From: Ectocarpus siliculosus
Taxonomy: Eukaryota > Sar > Phaeophyceae > Ectocarpales > Ectocarpaceae
Assembly (NCBI GenBank): GCA_000310025.1
Contig: FN649735.1
Coordinates: 3,131,012 to 3,195,011 of the forward strand
Reading direction: 5' to 3'
DNA: 64,000 nt
The notes beneath the pieces are model-generated. The model was not told where the DNA came from, did not search any database, and was given only the letters and a program-made list of their open reading frames with translations. The translations under genes and the position numbers were made by a program. Below are positions 1 through 12,438 of this stretch, piece after piece. Numbering within the stretch: position 1 is the first letter of the stretch; each line of letters begins with the position of its first letter.

Positions 1-62
1 CCCCCCCTCCCCCCCCCCTCTTTTTCTATGCTCCCATCAAACACACCCGAAACAACAAATAG

Positions 63-194
63 ATCGCAAGCGCCATCAAGACCATTTCCCACGACGAGAA
101 GGACTCTTTCAGGTCTCGCCAGCTTGAGAGGCTCCTCGCCATTAAGGAGAAGGAGACCAGCACCGATGGTGACGGAGACGACGGCGGAGATTGA
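63..194 (+). CDS. Terminal exon of an unidentified gene (5' part outside window)
   Basis: After a C/T-rich stretch at 1-26 and an AG at 61-62, a frame runs 43 codons to TGA at 192-194. It encodes a charged C-terminus beginning IASAIKTISHDEKDSF, passing RQLERLLAIKEKE and ending in an Asp/Gly-rich tail (DGDGDDGGD). Charged helix followed by acidic tail looks like genuine coding sequence, and the pyrimidine tract plus AG gives a reasonable 3' splice site. The rest of the gene lies left of the window, so no family can be named. The alternative is a chance short open frame. Confidence 0.45.
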   Translation: MASAIKTISHDEKDSFRSRQLERLLAIKEKETSTDGDGDDGGD

Positions 195-1921
195 GTGCAG
201 CAAAATGGTTGGTTGTTTGTGTGTGGTGTTCGTTAGAGCCGCGCGGCGGGCGGGTGGGCGGCTTGGTCGCTCTAGCGGCAGAACATTGTTGTACAGCTTA
301 CCGCCGAGTGGGTTTCGTGGGCGTCGTTGTCGTTGTTTTTAATTTGTTATTGATCGGTGTTGTTGTTGATGATGTTGTCTTTTTCACTTTATAACTGCCC
401 ACGAACACAGCCTGCATTCTTTTAAGATGGCAAAGCGATCTCAGTGAAGCGGTCGCCTATTCTCAGTAGACTTGGCATGGACAAGGGGACCTGCCCACTC
501 CGTTGACCATACAGGCGTGGGCAGGAGCCCCGCGCACTTACCGGCGCCACATTAGACATTTCAGACAGTCGGCATTGTTGACGGCGGGGGTGGAGGGGGT
601 GAATTGTTGGTAGATTCAATCGAACAAGGCCAGAGGCGCCACAACATTATTTAATATTTCAAAAACAAACGTGGTCTCTTTCGCCATTCGTCCCTTTTTT
701 TTCATACCGTGCTGTTGAGAGAGGAGGTACATGTTGGTGTTGGTGTGGAACGGAACTATTGGCTGTGTTTACTTTTGTATTCGACGCTTTTGCCTATTGT
801 CTTGGGAAGCAAGTGCGTGTAGTAGTGTTAAGATAGTCCGACGCATAGTGTATTTTCACGGCGTCATGTTACCCTCGATGGTTTCGCAAACACCGCTGCC
901 GTGTTGCCTCCGTAAGCTGTTCCAGAGCTTCGTGCTTGGTCGATATTTCAACAACTAGTGGGGTTGGAGGGTCTGAACGCTTGGAACTGCTGCCGGACCT
1001 CGCCGTACGTACGTGAGCTAGGGCTGAGGGTGGAAACCAAGGCTGGCTCCGTGTCCATCTTGCCTTCTTTGCCGCGCGTTCGATTGGGTAAGGACAACGT
1101 TGAGTTGACCGTTGGTGTAATGTTGGCACGATGTTGAGGCCTGTGGCCTCTCTCTCTGTCGGGCTTGGTAATGATGATGGATTGATGCGTGTGTTCCACC
1201 CTTTGTTCCGCTGCTCACAACAGTTAGGTTGTTGTTGCTACGAATTACATAGTCCTGGCTTCACTTAACTTTCTACCACAGAGTCTATAATAGAGAGGTT
1301 GGCGTGCTGCTTCAGATAGACAGAGATTGTGGCATCCCGCGTCGTGCTATCAGGAGCCTTCCGTATTTTGCGGAAGTGCACAACCCAGGTTTCGTTTTGA
1401 CTGAGTTACACTTGGGTGCGATGCGTTTCGATTATTGTTGTACCAGATACAAGTGGCTCGGGGGTGGTTCGTCCCTGAAGGTGCTGGGAAGAGGAAACGG
1501 TGGCGGGCGGATACCAACGCAATGAGTGCTAGCAGGCGCGTTTTTCTTGTCGTTCGTGTGCATGTTGTGCTGTGCTTCTGCTAATAAAAAGGATGGGCGA
1601 AACTTGTTGGGGTACACGGGAGTGAGTGCGATGGTAGTGGCGGTGGGATGGAAAGTTGGAAAAGGCTCGTCTAATTCATTATTGTGCTTGATGTGTTGTT
1701 TTGTTGTTCATTCTCGGGTTTCTCTCAATAGGTTGAATCAAGGTAAATCTGTCTGTTGTTTTCGAAGAAGGAAGGATGAGGGCTGCATCGGGTGGTTTTA
1801 TTTTTTGCTTCGGCGCAATTATCTTCGCTATTAGGATTGCTAATATAGGAGGCGTTATAGACGAACCATTATAAAGCGCAGAGAATCGGACTACAGAGTA
1901 CAGCGTATGCCTATGTACTAC

Positions 1922-1970
<49 letters not shown>
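1922..1970. repeat. (TTG)n microsatellite
   Basis: About sixteen uninterrupted TTG/GTT units. On the minus strand the tract reads as a run of Thr codons, which creates a spurious open frame. Confidence 0.9.
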
Positions 1971-1972
<2 letters not shown>

Positions 1973-2817
1973 CTTCACATTAAAAACCGTTCTTCCTCCG
2001 TTCTCTCTGACCAGTACCTTCTTCTGTCCGTACTACTGTAGTCCGACACTTGACGGGGTCGATTCACGTGGTCCAGGCTAACGTATCCAAAAAAGTTATG
2101 CGAAATTAAAAATGGACCCGAAGCGCCCGCAAGTCAATAGAAGTGAAAGACAGATAGTCTAGGCCACTCCGCTCGCCTCTACACACTATGCGAGGTAACC
2201 CGGGAACCCTAGACTGGAAAAAGAAAGCAAAAAAAGAGAAAAGAAAGAAGAGAGCAGATGGAGAAAGGGAAGGAGAAAGACACAGACAGAGAAATAAGAC
2301 ACAAAGGCCGTAGCGACAAACAAACAACAAACAAACAGAACAAACAGCACAAAAAAACACAAAGCAACACCAAGCGGGCCACCCGAGCCAGCAAATGCAC
2401 GCCAGTCATCGTTCGTGGGGGGTGCAATGGTGCAGTGTGTGCCGGAGGGGGGGGGATACGTCAAGCAGGGTTCAATCCGGCACACCGCAGTATTTCGCGC
2501 CACTCGGTCCGCCTCTTCGCGTTTTTCCTGTCTTCCCTCGCCGTCTCGTCCGCCTGCTGTACCCCTCCCGCCCCAGTGGTTGTTGCCGTGTCCGTGTTGT
2601 TGCCGGGATTCTTGTTTCGTTTGAGCCCACGTTGTCGGCTACTGGCCCCCTCTTTCTTCTTGTACTATGCAAACAGCACAGCAGTAAATACATACAGCTA
2701 CGTTGCATGAAAGATGCCCACCTCCACTACTACTGCTGTAGACTATATGGAGACAGATCTTCAAAGTCAAAGCCCGGTTGCTCTGCATCAGAAACAACGA
2801 AACAACAAAGAACGGTG

Positions 2818-2965
2818 CTGAAAGTGGAGGCTCTGGAAGTGTTCCGTCAAGAGTTTTTCGAGAACGTGATCATTTAATCTTACTGCTACAGCATCTATCT
2901 CCTTCGTCGTGTGTGTGGTAGTCGAGCTATGAAAATCGGCCCTAAGTGGGGTTGGTATATTTGCA
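2818..2965 (+). repeat. Diverged copy of the inverted-repeat element at 62598-62811
   Basis: The segment aligns by eye with the internal part and right end of the element at 62598-62811. Shared blocks include GCTGAAA(G/A)TGG near the left, CTTCGTCGTG in the middle, and GAGCT(A/T)TGAAAATCGG near the right end. A convincing left inverted repeat is not preserved. It looks like an old, degraded member of the same family. Confidence 0.4.
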
Positions 2966-3776
2966 ACCTACCGAGTTCCAAAGACCTGGCTCCGCCGATC
3001 GTGCGTTCACATGTGTGCATCTACGTCTCTGTGAGCGCCAGGCACATTACGATATAGTTTTGGGAACAAACGGCTTGGACTATCCACCGCTGTCCTCGGT
3101 CCTCTCCCCCTTGCGGCCGTTCGCTAGTCGCTCGAGTCAGACAGACGTACGCATACGTACGTGCACGGAGTTTCTCCGCATCCATATATATATATTTTTT
3201 TTTTCCTTAATATGACACCACGTATTAGTCTATTATTGGAAATTGCTTCTTTTTTCTTTGTTGCTTTTTCCTCGCGCGGGTTCTCAGAAAATACAACGTG
3301 TCAATCATCGTTTGTCAGTGTCCCTCCTAATCCGTGCCCGAGTGCCTCCTCTGCCCAAGCATCCACTACTCTACCCATCTTCACAAACCCGGCGTTACTC
3401 TCCTCATATCGGTCAGCAGTGAGCAGATTCTATTTCTCTCAGCTCTCCCTCTGTCACATCGCCGCTGGAGGAACTACTGCACTACGGCTCCAAAAGAAAG
3501 ATCTTCTAAATTTGTTCTTGCCTGCGGCAACTGCAACAACGAGCGCGTGCCGAAGGCACACGCTACCCCGCCGCGGCCTGGCACACGCCTTGGACCCCCG
3601 CCGCTGCTGGGCCACACGGCCCGCCTTCCACCACACAAACATCATCTTTTCCACTATACCCGGGGAGCACTCCTCTTCCTTTCCAGGCCACACACACACA
3701 CACCGGCAGTAGTACAGCGACGACAGCAGAGAGTCAGCACCGCGCACCAGCATCATCATAACGGGCAGGCGAAAAC

Positions 3777-6700
3777 ATGCCATCGTCTCTCTTCGGCACG
3801 GTGATCTTGCTGGCGGGCGCAAGCCTGACAAAGGCGTGGGTCTCGCCGCCGGCTCACCAGCCGCGGAGTCCGGGCGCGGCAGGAGGAGCTGCTGCTCCTT
3901 CGACCGGAGCCTCCCCGTGCTTCGGCAGGAGCTCGCTGTCTCCGCGCTCGAAACCTCTGACAAGATGGGATGCGCAGCTTGAGAGGTATGTATTCCATAC
4001 AAGCAGACCCGTGTTTTCGTCGTTCTTGTTGAGTCTGGCGGCAATTTCTTCCACAGCAGTACAGATATCCTGGTGCGAGTTTGTGGTGTGTGCCACCGAT
4101 CCTGTTGCAGGCACGAGTCTAGAGCGACGCTTGACACATCCAAGGATCCATCATGCACGCCCAGCAGTTATGCCGGTTGTCTCTCTCTGTAGGTCGCTCT
4201 CTCCAGCTGCTTCTACGATGTGAAGTTCACTGCTGCCAACTGCTGCAATTTTATTTTTCCGCCCAACGGGATCAACCGCAGGGCGAGATCCGCGCACCGG
4301 GTCAAGGATTGGACAGAGGTGCAGCATTGGTGTTCCAGGGTGATCGACCTTGCCGATGACTGGAACGCGGTCGAGCAGGCGCACCTCAGGCTTGCGCTCG
4401 CGGCGCAGAAGAGCAGCGGGGTGGCTGGCGGACGGAGAGCATTTCAGGTACGGGTATAGACTGGAACTCGATGTACAGCAGTAGGCGTAGCATTTTATCT
4501 GGAAGATGGTGTGCGGACAAACGTGCAGACCGTGTGCAAGAACAATTTTGGGAAATCATCTCTTGACCACGGTGTGTGTCCAGTCGTGTGCGCTCCCTCC
4601 CACTTTCATAAGCCCCATCTGGCTATAGCATGTGTATTGGCAGCGAGCAGAGCGGTAAATGCATCGGAACGATGTCACATGTGTTTTCCCATCGAACAGG
4701 GCGGTGCAGCAGGAAGAAAAAAAAATGGTTGCGGAAGATACCACACCCCCTTACAGCAAGTAGGCCGAACCTGTTCTTTAATATTTTTGTTCCACACGAA
4801 AATGGGGAGACTGTCGCCATAATAATTACTGTAGGACGAAAATACACACTCTCGACCGAGGATGCCACAGAATCAAATTATTGTCGGAAGTTGTCGGTTC
4901 CAACGCGGTCGTTTTCAGGGGTGTGGTATCTTGTGCAATCTACGATAGTCTTTGTGTAGATCCGCATTGTATCCGTAATCATACCGGGCATTAGAATACT
5001 AACGTAGGCGCAAAAGGATTGTGCTTACAAAATACACTCGAGAGCAGCACGTAGATTCAGTCCCCCCTATGTTGTGCATGATTTCTCTGCCACCCTCGTC
5101 TGTCTGTTTGCCGCTACGGTACAGCAGGAATGCTTCCGACTGATGCGTCACGCCAAACGTCCAATGACGCACGTACATGCCGTGGATCGCACGCTCGGAC
5201 AGAATCAGAGTCGAATATTTGCGGTTCTGTACAACCCAACCCACCTCCCCCCTCCACGGCAAAACAAACAAAATTCCTTGAAAACCCAACCCCCCGCCGC
5301 CGCCCCCCGCCGCGCCCTCCCCCCACGCATCCCCCCGCACCACAACTCTCAGCAAGGCATTCGAGACTGTCCCAGCTCCGACACGCTCCTGGTGGCCTGG
5401 GCGCTGATGGAGTCCAAGATCAAGAACAGCGCCCACTCCAGGCGGCGCGCCTGGGCCCTGATCCGCCGCGCCATCGCCCTCAACCCCAACAAGAACCGGC
5501 GGGTCCTCTCGTGGTCGGTGTTCGCCGCCGACCTGGCCCTGGCGGAGGCGGCGGGCGGGGGAGCCGCCGTCGTGGAGGCGGTGCGGTCGGCCCTCTCGCC
5601 TCCGCCTCCGACGCCGCTTCTGCCGGAGCCGACGGCGGCCGGCGGCAAGGGCATCGGCGGCGCCGCCGCCGGCGGGGTCAGGACGAGGGCCCTCGAGCGG
5701 GAGGAAGAGACAATCCTAGCGACCAAGCTTCTGGACCTGTGCCACAGCAACAAGGGTTTCCAAGAAGCGCCTGAGGTTCCTCCCGCTGCCACTGCTGCAG
5801 CCGTGCCGGCGGCGGCTCCGGCGACTACGGCGACTACGGCGGCCTCCGCGGCGCCATCCGAGAGGTTCCAGGAGCTCGCGGGGGAGCTGGAGAGGAAGGG
5901 GGGCGGGGCCGCGGCCGGGGTGCGCGCGCTCAGCGGCACCTGGCGGCTCGTGTTCACCACCAGCGCGGACTGCAACCGCTACCTTTCCCGAACAGGTGTG
6001 TATGTATGTACTTTCTTGCTGCTGTTGTCTACCGCTGCTTCGCGCTGCCCTACCCTCGCGTGTCACGGTTTTTCCTGTCGATAGGCTGTCGGACCCACAC
6101 CCATCCCATCCGATAATGACATGGGTTCCTTCAACAAGAAAAAAAGCTTGTGCTTGTCGGTGTCCCTGTCCTTGTCCTTACTGTTTTTTTTCAATTCCCC
6201 TATCCTACCATCTCGACCATGTGCCTTGTCGTCGGTGATGGTCTTCCTGCACTGAAGCTTGTTGGGGGTGATCGAATTCCCGCTGCTCGTTTCAACGAGT
6301 TGCGTTACCGCGGCCGATTCTATTTACAGCAGCAATGATTTTTGTTGTGTGTTTTCAGCGTCGAACACTGACCCCCGCCCCCGCCCCCGTCGGACGGCTT
6401 TATTTTTTTCGTGAAAACGCGGCAGGCAACGAAGTCTACCAGCGGCTAACCCCTCCCATCATGGCGATCAAGCCGAGGCCCTCCTGCAAGCAGCCCGCAC
6501 CGTTCCGGTGTGAGGTTCTCCTCCGGCCCGCCGCCGCCACGACGGCAACAGGCGGCGGAACCGCTGACGCTTCGTACGGAACCCGACCGCTATCACCACC
6601 TTCACACGGCACCAAGGCCGCTCCCAAAGCCACCGTGGCTTACTTCTTCCGCGGGTGGGCGGACAAGTCACCGCCCGACCAACAGAGGGAAGGCTGTCTC

Positions 6701-6991
6701 CTCAAGCAGCACGTGGCCGCTCGCTCCGCCACCATCGTCGCCGGCGGCGGAGGCGGCGGCGAGACCAGTGGCGGTTCGCTGAAACGCGCACCCTCGCCGA
6801 CCCCGCCGCCGGCCGTGTTCAGCGCTCTGGGCCTGGTCGCGGCGAGGTGTAAGGGGTTGGAGAGGCTGGCGACGCAGGAGGTGACGTACGTGGGGAAGCA
6901 GCTTCGGATCGGGAGGACAACCGAGGGGGACGTGTACGTCTACGAGCGCTGTGCCTGGCCGAAGGACATGGACTTTGGTCTCGTGGTTTAG
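3777..6991 (+). CDS. Plastid lipid-associated (PAP/fibrillin) domain protein, plastid-targeted
   Basis: Four exons join in phase: 3777-3985, 4207-4447, 5353-5995 and 6426-6991 (552 residues). The ATG at 3777 opens a hydrophobic segment (FGTVILLAGASLTKA) followed by AWVSPP, resembling the signal peptide plus aromatic cleavage motif of heterokont plastid precursors. Residues about 70-340 are an extension with a helical TPR-like stretch (AWALIRRAIALNPN) and an Ala/Pro-rich linker. The C-terminal part is the PAP/fibrillin domain: LSGTWRLVFTTS (about 343-354), then GNEVYQRL across the last junction, and near the C-terminus VTYVGKQLRIGR followed by VYVYER. Known fibrillins associate with thylakoids and plastoglobules and bind lipids or carotenoids; that role is inferred here. 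The exon 4 acceptor GGCAG at 6421-6425 was chosen because it restores the family's G-x-x-YQ block in the correct phase. Confidence 0.85.
4730..4945. repeat. Possible degraded inverted-repeat element in PAP gene intron 2
   Basis: GAAGATACCACACCCCC near 4735 is the approximate inverted complement of GGGGTGTGGTATCTTGTG near 4918. The spacing, a little over 200 bases, is close to that of the better preserved element at 62598-62811, whose ends carry the related string GGGTGTGTTATCTTGTG. The similarity is confined to short terminal blocks, so this is tentative. Confidence 0.3.
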
Positions 6992-8577
6992 CTAGTTTTT
7001 TGTTGTTGTTGTTGCCGTGTCATAACTTGGCAAGTTGTCGTTGGAAGGCGTCGTCGGTCGGCGGCGAGTTGTACAGGGGAACGGAGGGTGCAGGCGCGGC
7101 AGCAAGAGCCGCGGATCGCATGTCCTTCGGACGAGAAACATGTTTAGGCAATAGCGGGAAATATTTTTGCGTCATTTCGTTGGTTGGTTGTCGCGTGATG
7201 GCGTTTCTTGTTTGGTGCCGGCGTGCAAATTGTGGTGGGGTCATACGATGGAGTTGGGAGTGGGGTGTGGGATATGATTTGTTCATTGAATGGTGTGCGC
7301 GTGACCTCATTAGTTGTGGTTGTGTGGTTGTTTTGTACAAAAAACAGAAAAACAGGGTGGAGATGGAGCGATGGATTTTCGTTAGTGTTACATCGCAAGA
7401 AAAGAATGAAAACGGTGCTGTCCCTTGTAGGCTCGAGCACGACAAGCTCATTCCTGGTGAGTTACCGTTAAGAGTTATCGTACCCTTTTCGTGTTTGGTC
7501 CTTGCGTGATGAACGACACAGTTCATGTAGCCCCTCATCTTTGGACGGGACGGTGAGGGGGGCATGTTGTACTCGCCACCGCGCTTTATAGTGCCGTGGT
7601 TGGATATTGTTTCGGTTGTGTACGAGTAGGTCGTGTGGCCCAATAGGGTAATGTAAGTGGGTTTACAAGATACATGAGGGGAGAATAACCTCTCCTTTGG
7701 TTGGAATTCGTGCCGGCTGTCGGAGAGTCGTTTCACCACGAACGCCCTCGCACGGCGGGTGCGATGAAATCCCCTCTCTCGGCATTTTTTGCGGTCGCCT
7801 CGTTAGGCTATTATATTAGGAAAGGGATGTCGTTGGTATCCTGAAACTAAAGCGTTTTCCCCGCCGGGCATTGCTGTTACCCCGCAAACAACGGAACATA
7901 CTAGGGTAGTGAAGCGAACTTGTTTTTTCCGTTGGTGAAGTGCCATGCTGAACCTTCGAGAAAGCATTCCAGGCCATTGGTATGTACAGCAGTGTTCGAT
8001 CGAAGCAGGTGTCGTCTTATTCAGGAGGGAGTTTGTTTTGTTGGTCGGGCGGAGAATCCAAACTCCTTTGCGGAATGTTTTTGTGGGTGTTTTTTTGGTG
8101 AGGGAGTGGGTCCGGGGCGTGTGTGTTTACCCGATCAGGGAGGGAGGCTAGAGGAGTAGAAGTGAGCTAATACTTGAAACTTTCGCCGTGGCAGCTGCTG
8201 CAGCTTCATCTTCTTCTGATGCTGCTGCAATATATTCCTTTTGAAGGAACAAACCGGAAGCAACCGCGGAGAAGAGGCAGGTGTACCCGCCATTGCTGTT
8301 TTTGTTGCTGGTGCCTTTGAATCATTAACCCATCTGGTCTGCTCAGTGAAAACCTCGATGCATCCGCGTATAAGCCGGTAACTCACAGGTGCATAACTTC
8401 ACAACGAGCAACGTGAACAAGCATGGACTCCATTCAGCACCCCAGTTGGTTCTCCGTTTGCCCTCTTGCTCCATTCCACATGCACAAACGGCGGGGAAAA
8501 CGATGCACATCATCATCAGCATTGTTGTTGTGCTCCAAAATTGTTGTGCTCCATAACAACATACCGTCCTGGTTGTG

Positions 8578-8725
8578 TTGGCCGTGATGAATGAAAGGTT
8601 CTTCTGCGTGGATAGACAATACCTACTTCGAATAATTGTAGCCCGTGTGTGCCGAGGAGGACAAGAAAGAAAGCCCTGGATAAGCTGATCGTTGTGTAAT
8701 TGTTGGCCGTGATGAATGAAAGGTT
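8578..8725 (+). repeat. Direct repeat of a 23-base unit
   Basis: The same 23-base string, starting TTGGCCGTGATGAATG, occurs at 8578-8600 and 8703-8725, 125 bases apart. The sequence between is not obviously repeated, so this may be the scar of an old duplication or the ends of a short insertion. Confidence 0.6.
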
Positions 8726-9793
8726 GTGCAGCCGTAGCACATGCTTGTAGCGAGAGGACACGACAGTAGGTCCTGGAGCGGCAAGAGGTCGCGCAGCAGC
8801 AGAAAAGCTTGATCAGCCCACAGCTGGCTGCCACGCGCCTGCTGGGATTTTCCCAAGCTCGAAAACAACCCACCATCTACACGGCTGACGTTTTTTTTTT
8901 CTTCAACAAGAGACGTGTTGTTTATGCTCGAATAGCCCACCCAGTGAACCCCACACCGATGCAACCTGAGAAATGAAAATACTTCTTACGTACTATGTAT
9001 GTCGCACTTTGTATGCACAAGGGTATTAAGTCTACGGAAGTATCTGTCTTGAAACACTCATCGTCTCAGGGTACGTTCGCAGACTACTGACTGACGTAGA
9101 ATGCATTAAAAAAGTGTCCTGCAATACCCAGTTCGGGAATGAATACAAATGCTTCTGGTTGCTGAAACAGATAGCTGCATACTACAGCGTAGCGTCGGTC
9201 GTGTGAATGAATGAACGAATGAACGAATGAACTGGCTAACAAAAATCATCACTCATACATCCTCAGGGCACAGCCGAGAGCTGCGGCTGACGTACTTTTG
9301 CAGGGAGGGTGAATTGCTCCATTCACCTCACAGCTCTCGCCGGCGTTGTTGGGGTGCCATGGGCCGTGAATCGCTGCCTGGAAAAACCACGTACTACGTG
9401 CCGGTTCGATTGAAACGGCGAAGACAGCACAATATTCATAACAGATCGGAAAGGGTGTGTAATAGTGTGCTTGTCCCCTGAACGGGCACACCTATGATGT
9501 GAATGACGTAATTCTGAGCATATCCCTCGAACAGGCACTACAAGGTGCGTGCACACGAATCAATCGGCGGACACGCGTACGCACGAACATACGTTCTTCT
9601 AACGCCAAAGCCTGCTCGGGGTAGACAAGATACTCTTGTAGAGCTACCCCCCCACTCGAAAACCAGGACCCGGGAACAGCAGTCACGCACAAACAATTGC
9701 GAGCTGGATTAACGGGTAAAAGTACTAGGTGTGGGTGCTCGATCCGAATCCAAACACGTGGGAATAGCCATCAGGGGCACATCAGAGAGAAAG

Positions 9794-9797
<4 letters not shown>

Positions 9798-9867
<70 letters not shown>
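9798..9867. repeat. (GA)n microsatellite
   Basis: About 35 GA dinucleotides in a row. It lies in non-coding DNA and generates Arg-Glu and Ser-Leu open frames that are not genes. Confidence 0.95.
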
Positions 9868-9869
<2 letters not shown>

Positions 9870-11369
9870 AGAGCAGAGCTTTCCTGGGATCCCGGTTCTC
9901 TTATTTCATCGACAAACATGGATGGATTTACGAAGATCACGTCTTCCACCACCGGTGACATCTTTCTACGACAAAAAAGGCACAAATTAATGGCGGAGAA
10001 GAAGCAGCATTGGCTGCTCGGAACGCATGATGATCGAATCGGCGACAGCAACGTCGGTATCCAGGTATGGAACATCTCGCCGCGAGTGAGTCAGTTTTTG
10101 TCTCATATTGTAGCCTACAGTACATGTAGTCAATATGCAAAGTAAAGATGGCCCTCGAAAACACTTCACGTACTTACGGAATCCATCCGCCTGTTCAAGA
10201 AAGTCGAGGGTCACGTATCCGTACACACCCTAGGCGATACTCAGGGACGGAATGTCGCCTGCCACCATCTCATTCACCATCTCATTCTTCTGGGTGAAAA
10301 CTTGACTACAGACAGAGATGTTGTCTATTGTAGTGACGGCATATACTACAACAGCACGACGAGCGGGTGCGGAGGTTCCGCAGAAAATAAAATATTTACG
10401 CTACAAACTGGTGCGATAGTTAGGCTACATATTTGTACATAGAACTGGTGGTTTGGATAGCGATCCGAAACCAACGATGGCTTGCCACCACTTGTTTTCA
10501 TTCAAGCCGAAAGAGCAGCTTCTACTGTACTGCAGTGCTTGCCGTAGTTCCTTGCCGCAAGAAGGATTCAGTTGCCCTTTGCCATCGTTGACGCAGTGCA
10601 GTTTTTATTGTTTCGATACTCACGACAATAATGTTTCCACGTGGCGTTGTTGATCACAATACAACGAGCCCTGGCTATATACCAATACGCCAGATTGGGA
10701 GGAAAATTCCCAAGGTCAAAAACATTCAAGGCTATAAACTGGTGGGCGACCGGTTTTTTGCTGTTCCTCCGCCCACCTATTCCGTGCAGACAGGACGTTT
10801 CTCCCTCGAGGGGCGTATTGTGTGTTTGCGTTGGTATGTACAAACGGATCGTTCGCTCGCGGGTTGGCTGCAGCTTTTCCTGTTCTTGTGCAAACCTCCT
10901 CGTGATTATTTTCTGTGAGGCAAAATTTTAAACGAAACACGTTGAATTTTCATCCTCCTGACCGAACACAATCAATCCCAGATAATGGGATGCTCTTAAA
11001 ACACCAAGAAACAGCCATTCAACCATGTCCATAAAAATTGCGCGTTTTCCTCAAAATGAAACCAACGTTGTGAATACACGGTCCAGAGGGACAATCCGTC
11101 TGTTTGTCAAGGGAAGAGAAAAACACGGTACTGTCTGGAGGAAATGTTGTTGTTGTTGTTGTTTTTGTTGTTGCCGTCGTCGTCGTCTTAACATGGAACA
11201 AATCGTTCTAACCTCCATCCTTCACCCCACTTCTTCTACTCTTCGAGATGAAGACACGACTTTCCGTCTCCAAGGTTGTTCATAGTGTTTTCGGCTTTTG
11301 TTTCTAATAGCCGTTTGCGCTGCTGTTGTGTCCCCCACCATCAAACATTTCGCAACCGACCATCTCCAG

Positions 11370-12381
11370 GATGGAAAAAGGACGAGGTCGACGACTTCAA
11401 AGGTAGTCGCTACCGCGGGAACCGGAAGCGCTGTCGACCACCGCCATCTTCCCCGCAGTCACCTAAGCATCAACAGCAGCGGCAGCGGGAGTGGTGGCGA
11501 CAGAAGCTGCTGCAGCACCGTGTCGTTGTCGTCAGACACCTCGGGTTCGTTCGGCTTTTCCGCCGAATGCAGTCCTGCAAGAATTCCTGCTGCCGCAGCC
11601 GCCGCTACTGGGCAATTTCCGTGTTCCCCGGCCCACGGTGGGTGGGTCGGTCGGCAGCTGAGCGGCGGCGGCAGCGGCGGTGGCAGTGGCGGCGGCAACG
11701 GAAACAACATGCCGATGTTCAAAGATCCTAGAAATGTAGCTGTTGGGACGAACTCGTTCGAAATCCGCCAGGCCGCAGCCGGATCGGCAGCCGGAGCAGA
11801 CAATCGCCGTCATGACAGGTGCACACGGCTTCCGATACACTTATCCTTGTCAAGGTCGAAGACGTTGGTGTGAGAACCTTTGGAAGTCTACAAAGAAGCA
11901 TTACGTTTGTAGATGCACGTCTACTACGTCCTCCACCGCTGGTCTACCCTTTCGAGCCAAGTGCTCCCTCCGCTAGAAACTTGCTATGTCCGTTGATGTG
12001 CATCTCGCACGCCGGGACTTGAGACGAGCTATTGCTCGCAATCAAATATCTTTGTCCGCTGTGTCTCACGCGATGACGGCCCTGCAAGACATCAGAAATG
12101 TGATGGGTGATTCGGATGGGCCATTTGCGATCCGGTTCCCTCCCCAGTCCGGTCAGTTATGCCATGAATACATTGTGTTCGGGTTAAAGTGTATCGGGCC
12201 ACATGCTGACGGATCCATCGGGAAACATCCCATGACGATAAAAAAAAGGAGCCAAACCCAGTGCGATATTAGGACTTCCAACAAACGGCTCAATGTACGC
12301 TTGCGACCGAATGCCTCAAAAATGAAAAATTCCTTCGGCCTGTCCGGTGCCCCCTCCATAGCTGAAAACTGTTATCGCTCG

Positions 12382-12438
<57 letters not shown>

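Larger units (their letters stand above)
195..3776. other. Non-coding interval before the PAP/fibrillin gene
   Basis: No open frame here has convincing codon structure or flanking splice sites. The first part is probably 3' untranslated sequence of the gene ending at 194. The rest holds a (TTG)n microsatellite, purine-rich A/G sequence around 2215-2370, and a diverged copy of an inverted-repeat element near 2818-2965. The last few hundred bases should contain the promoter and 5' leader of the gene starting at 3777; I see no clear TATA element. Confidence 0.5.
6992..11369. other. Intergenic interval between the PAP gene and the next + strand gene
   Basis: The first several hundred bases are probably the 3' UTR of the PAP/fibrillin gene. 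Beyond that are only short frames on both strands without consistent splice partners. Contents include a duplicated 23-base string at 8578 and 8703, a (GA)n tract at 9798-9867, and a short + frame from 9918 (MDGFTKITSS) ending at CAG/GTATGG at 10064, for which I found no partner exon. An upstream exon of the gene at 11370-15053 could be hidden near the right end. Confidence 0.5.

Noticed and set aside
5349-5975. 208-codon minus ORF over the PAP gene exon 3
   Set aside because: GC-driven shadow of a + exon whose phases and PAP-domain sequence are clear.
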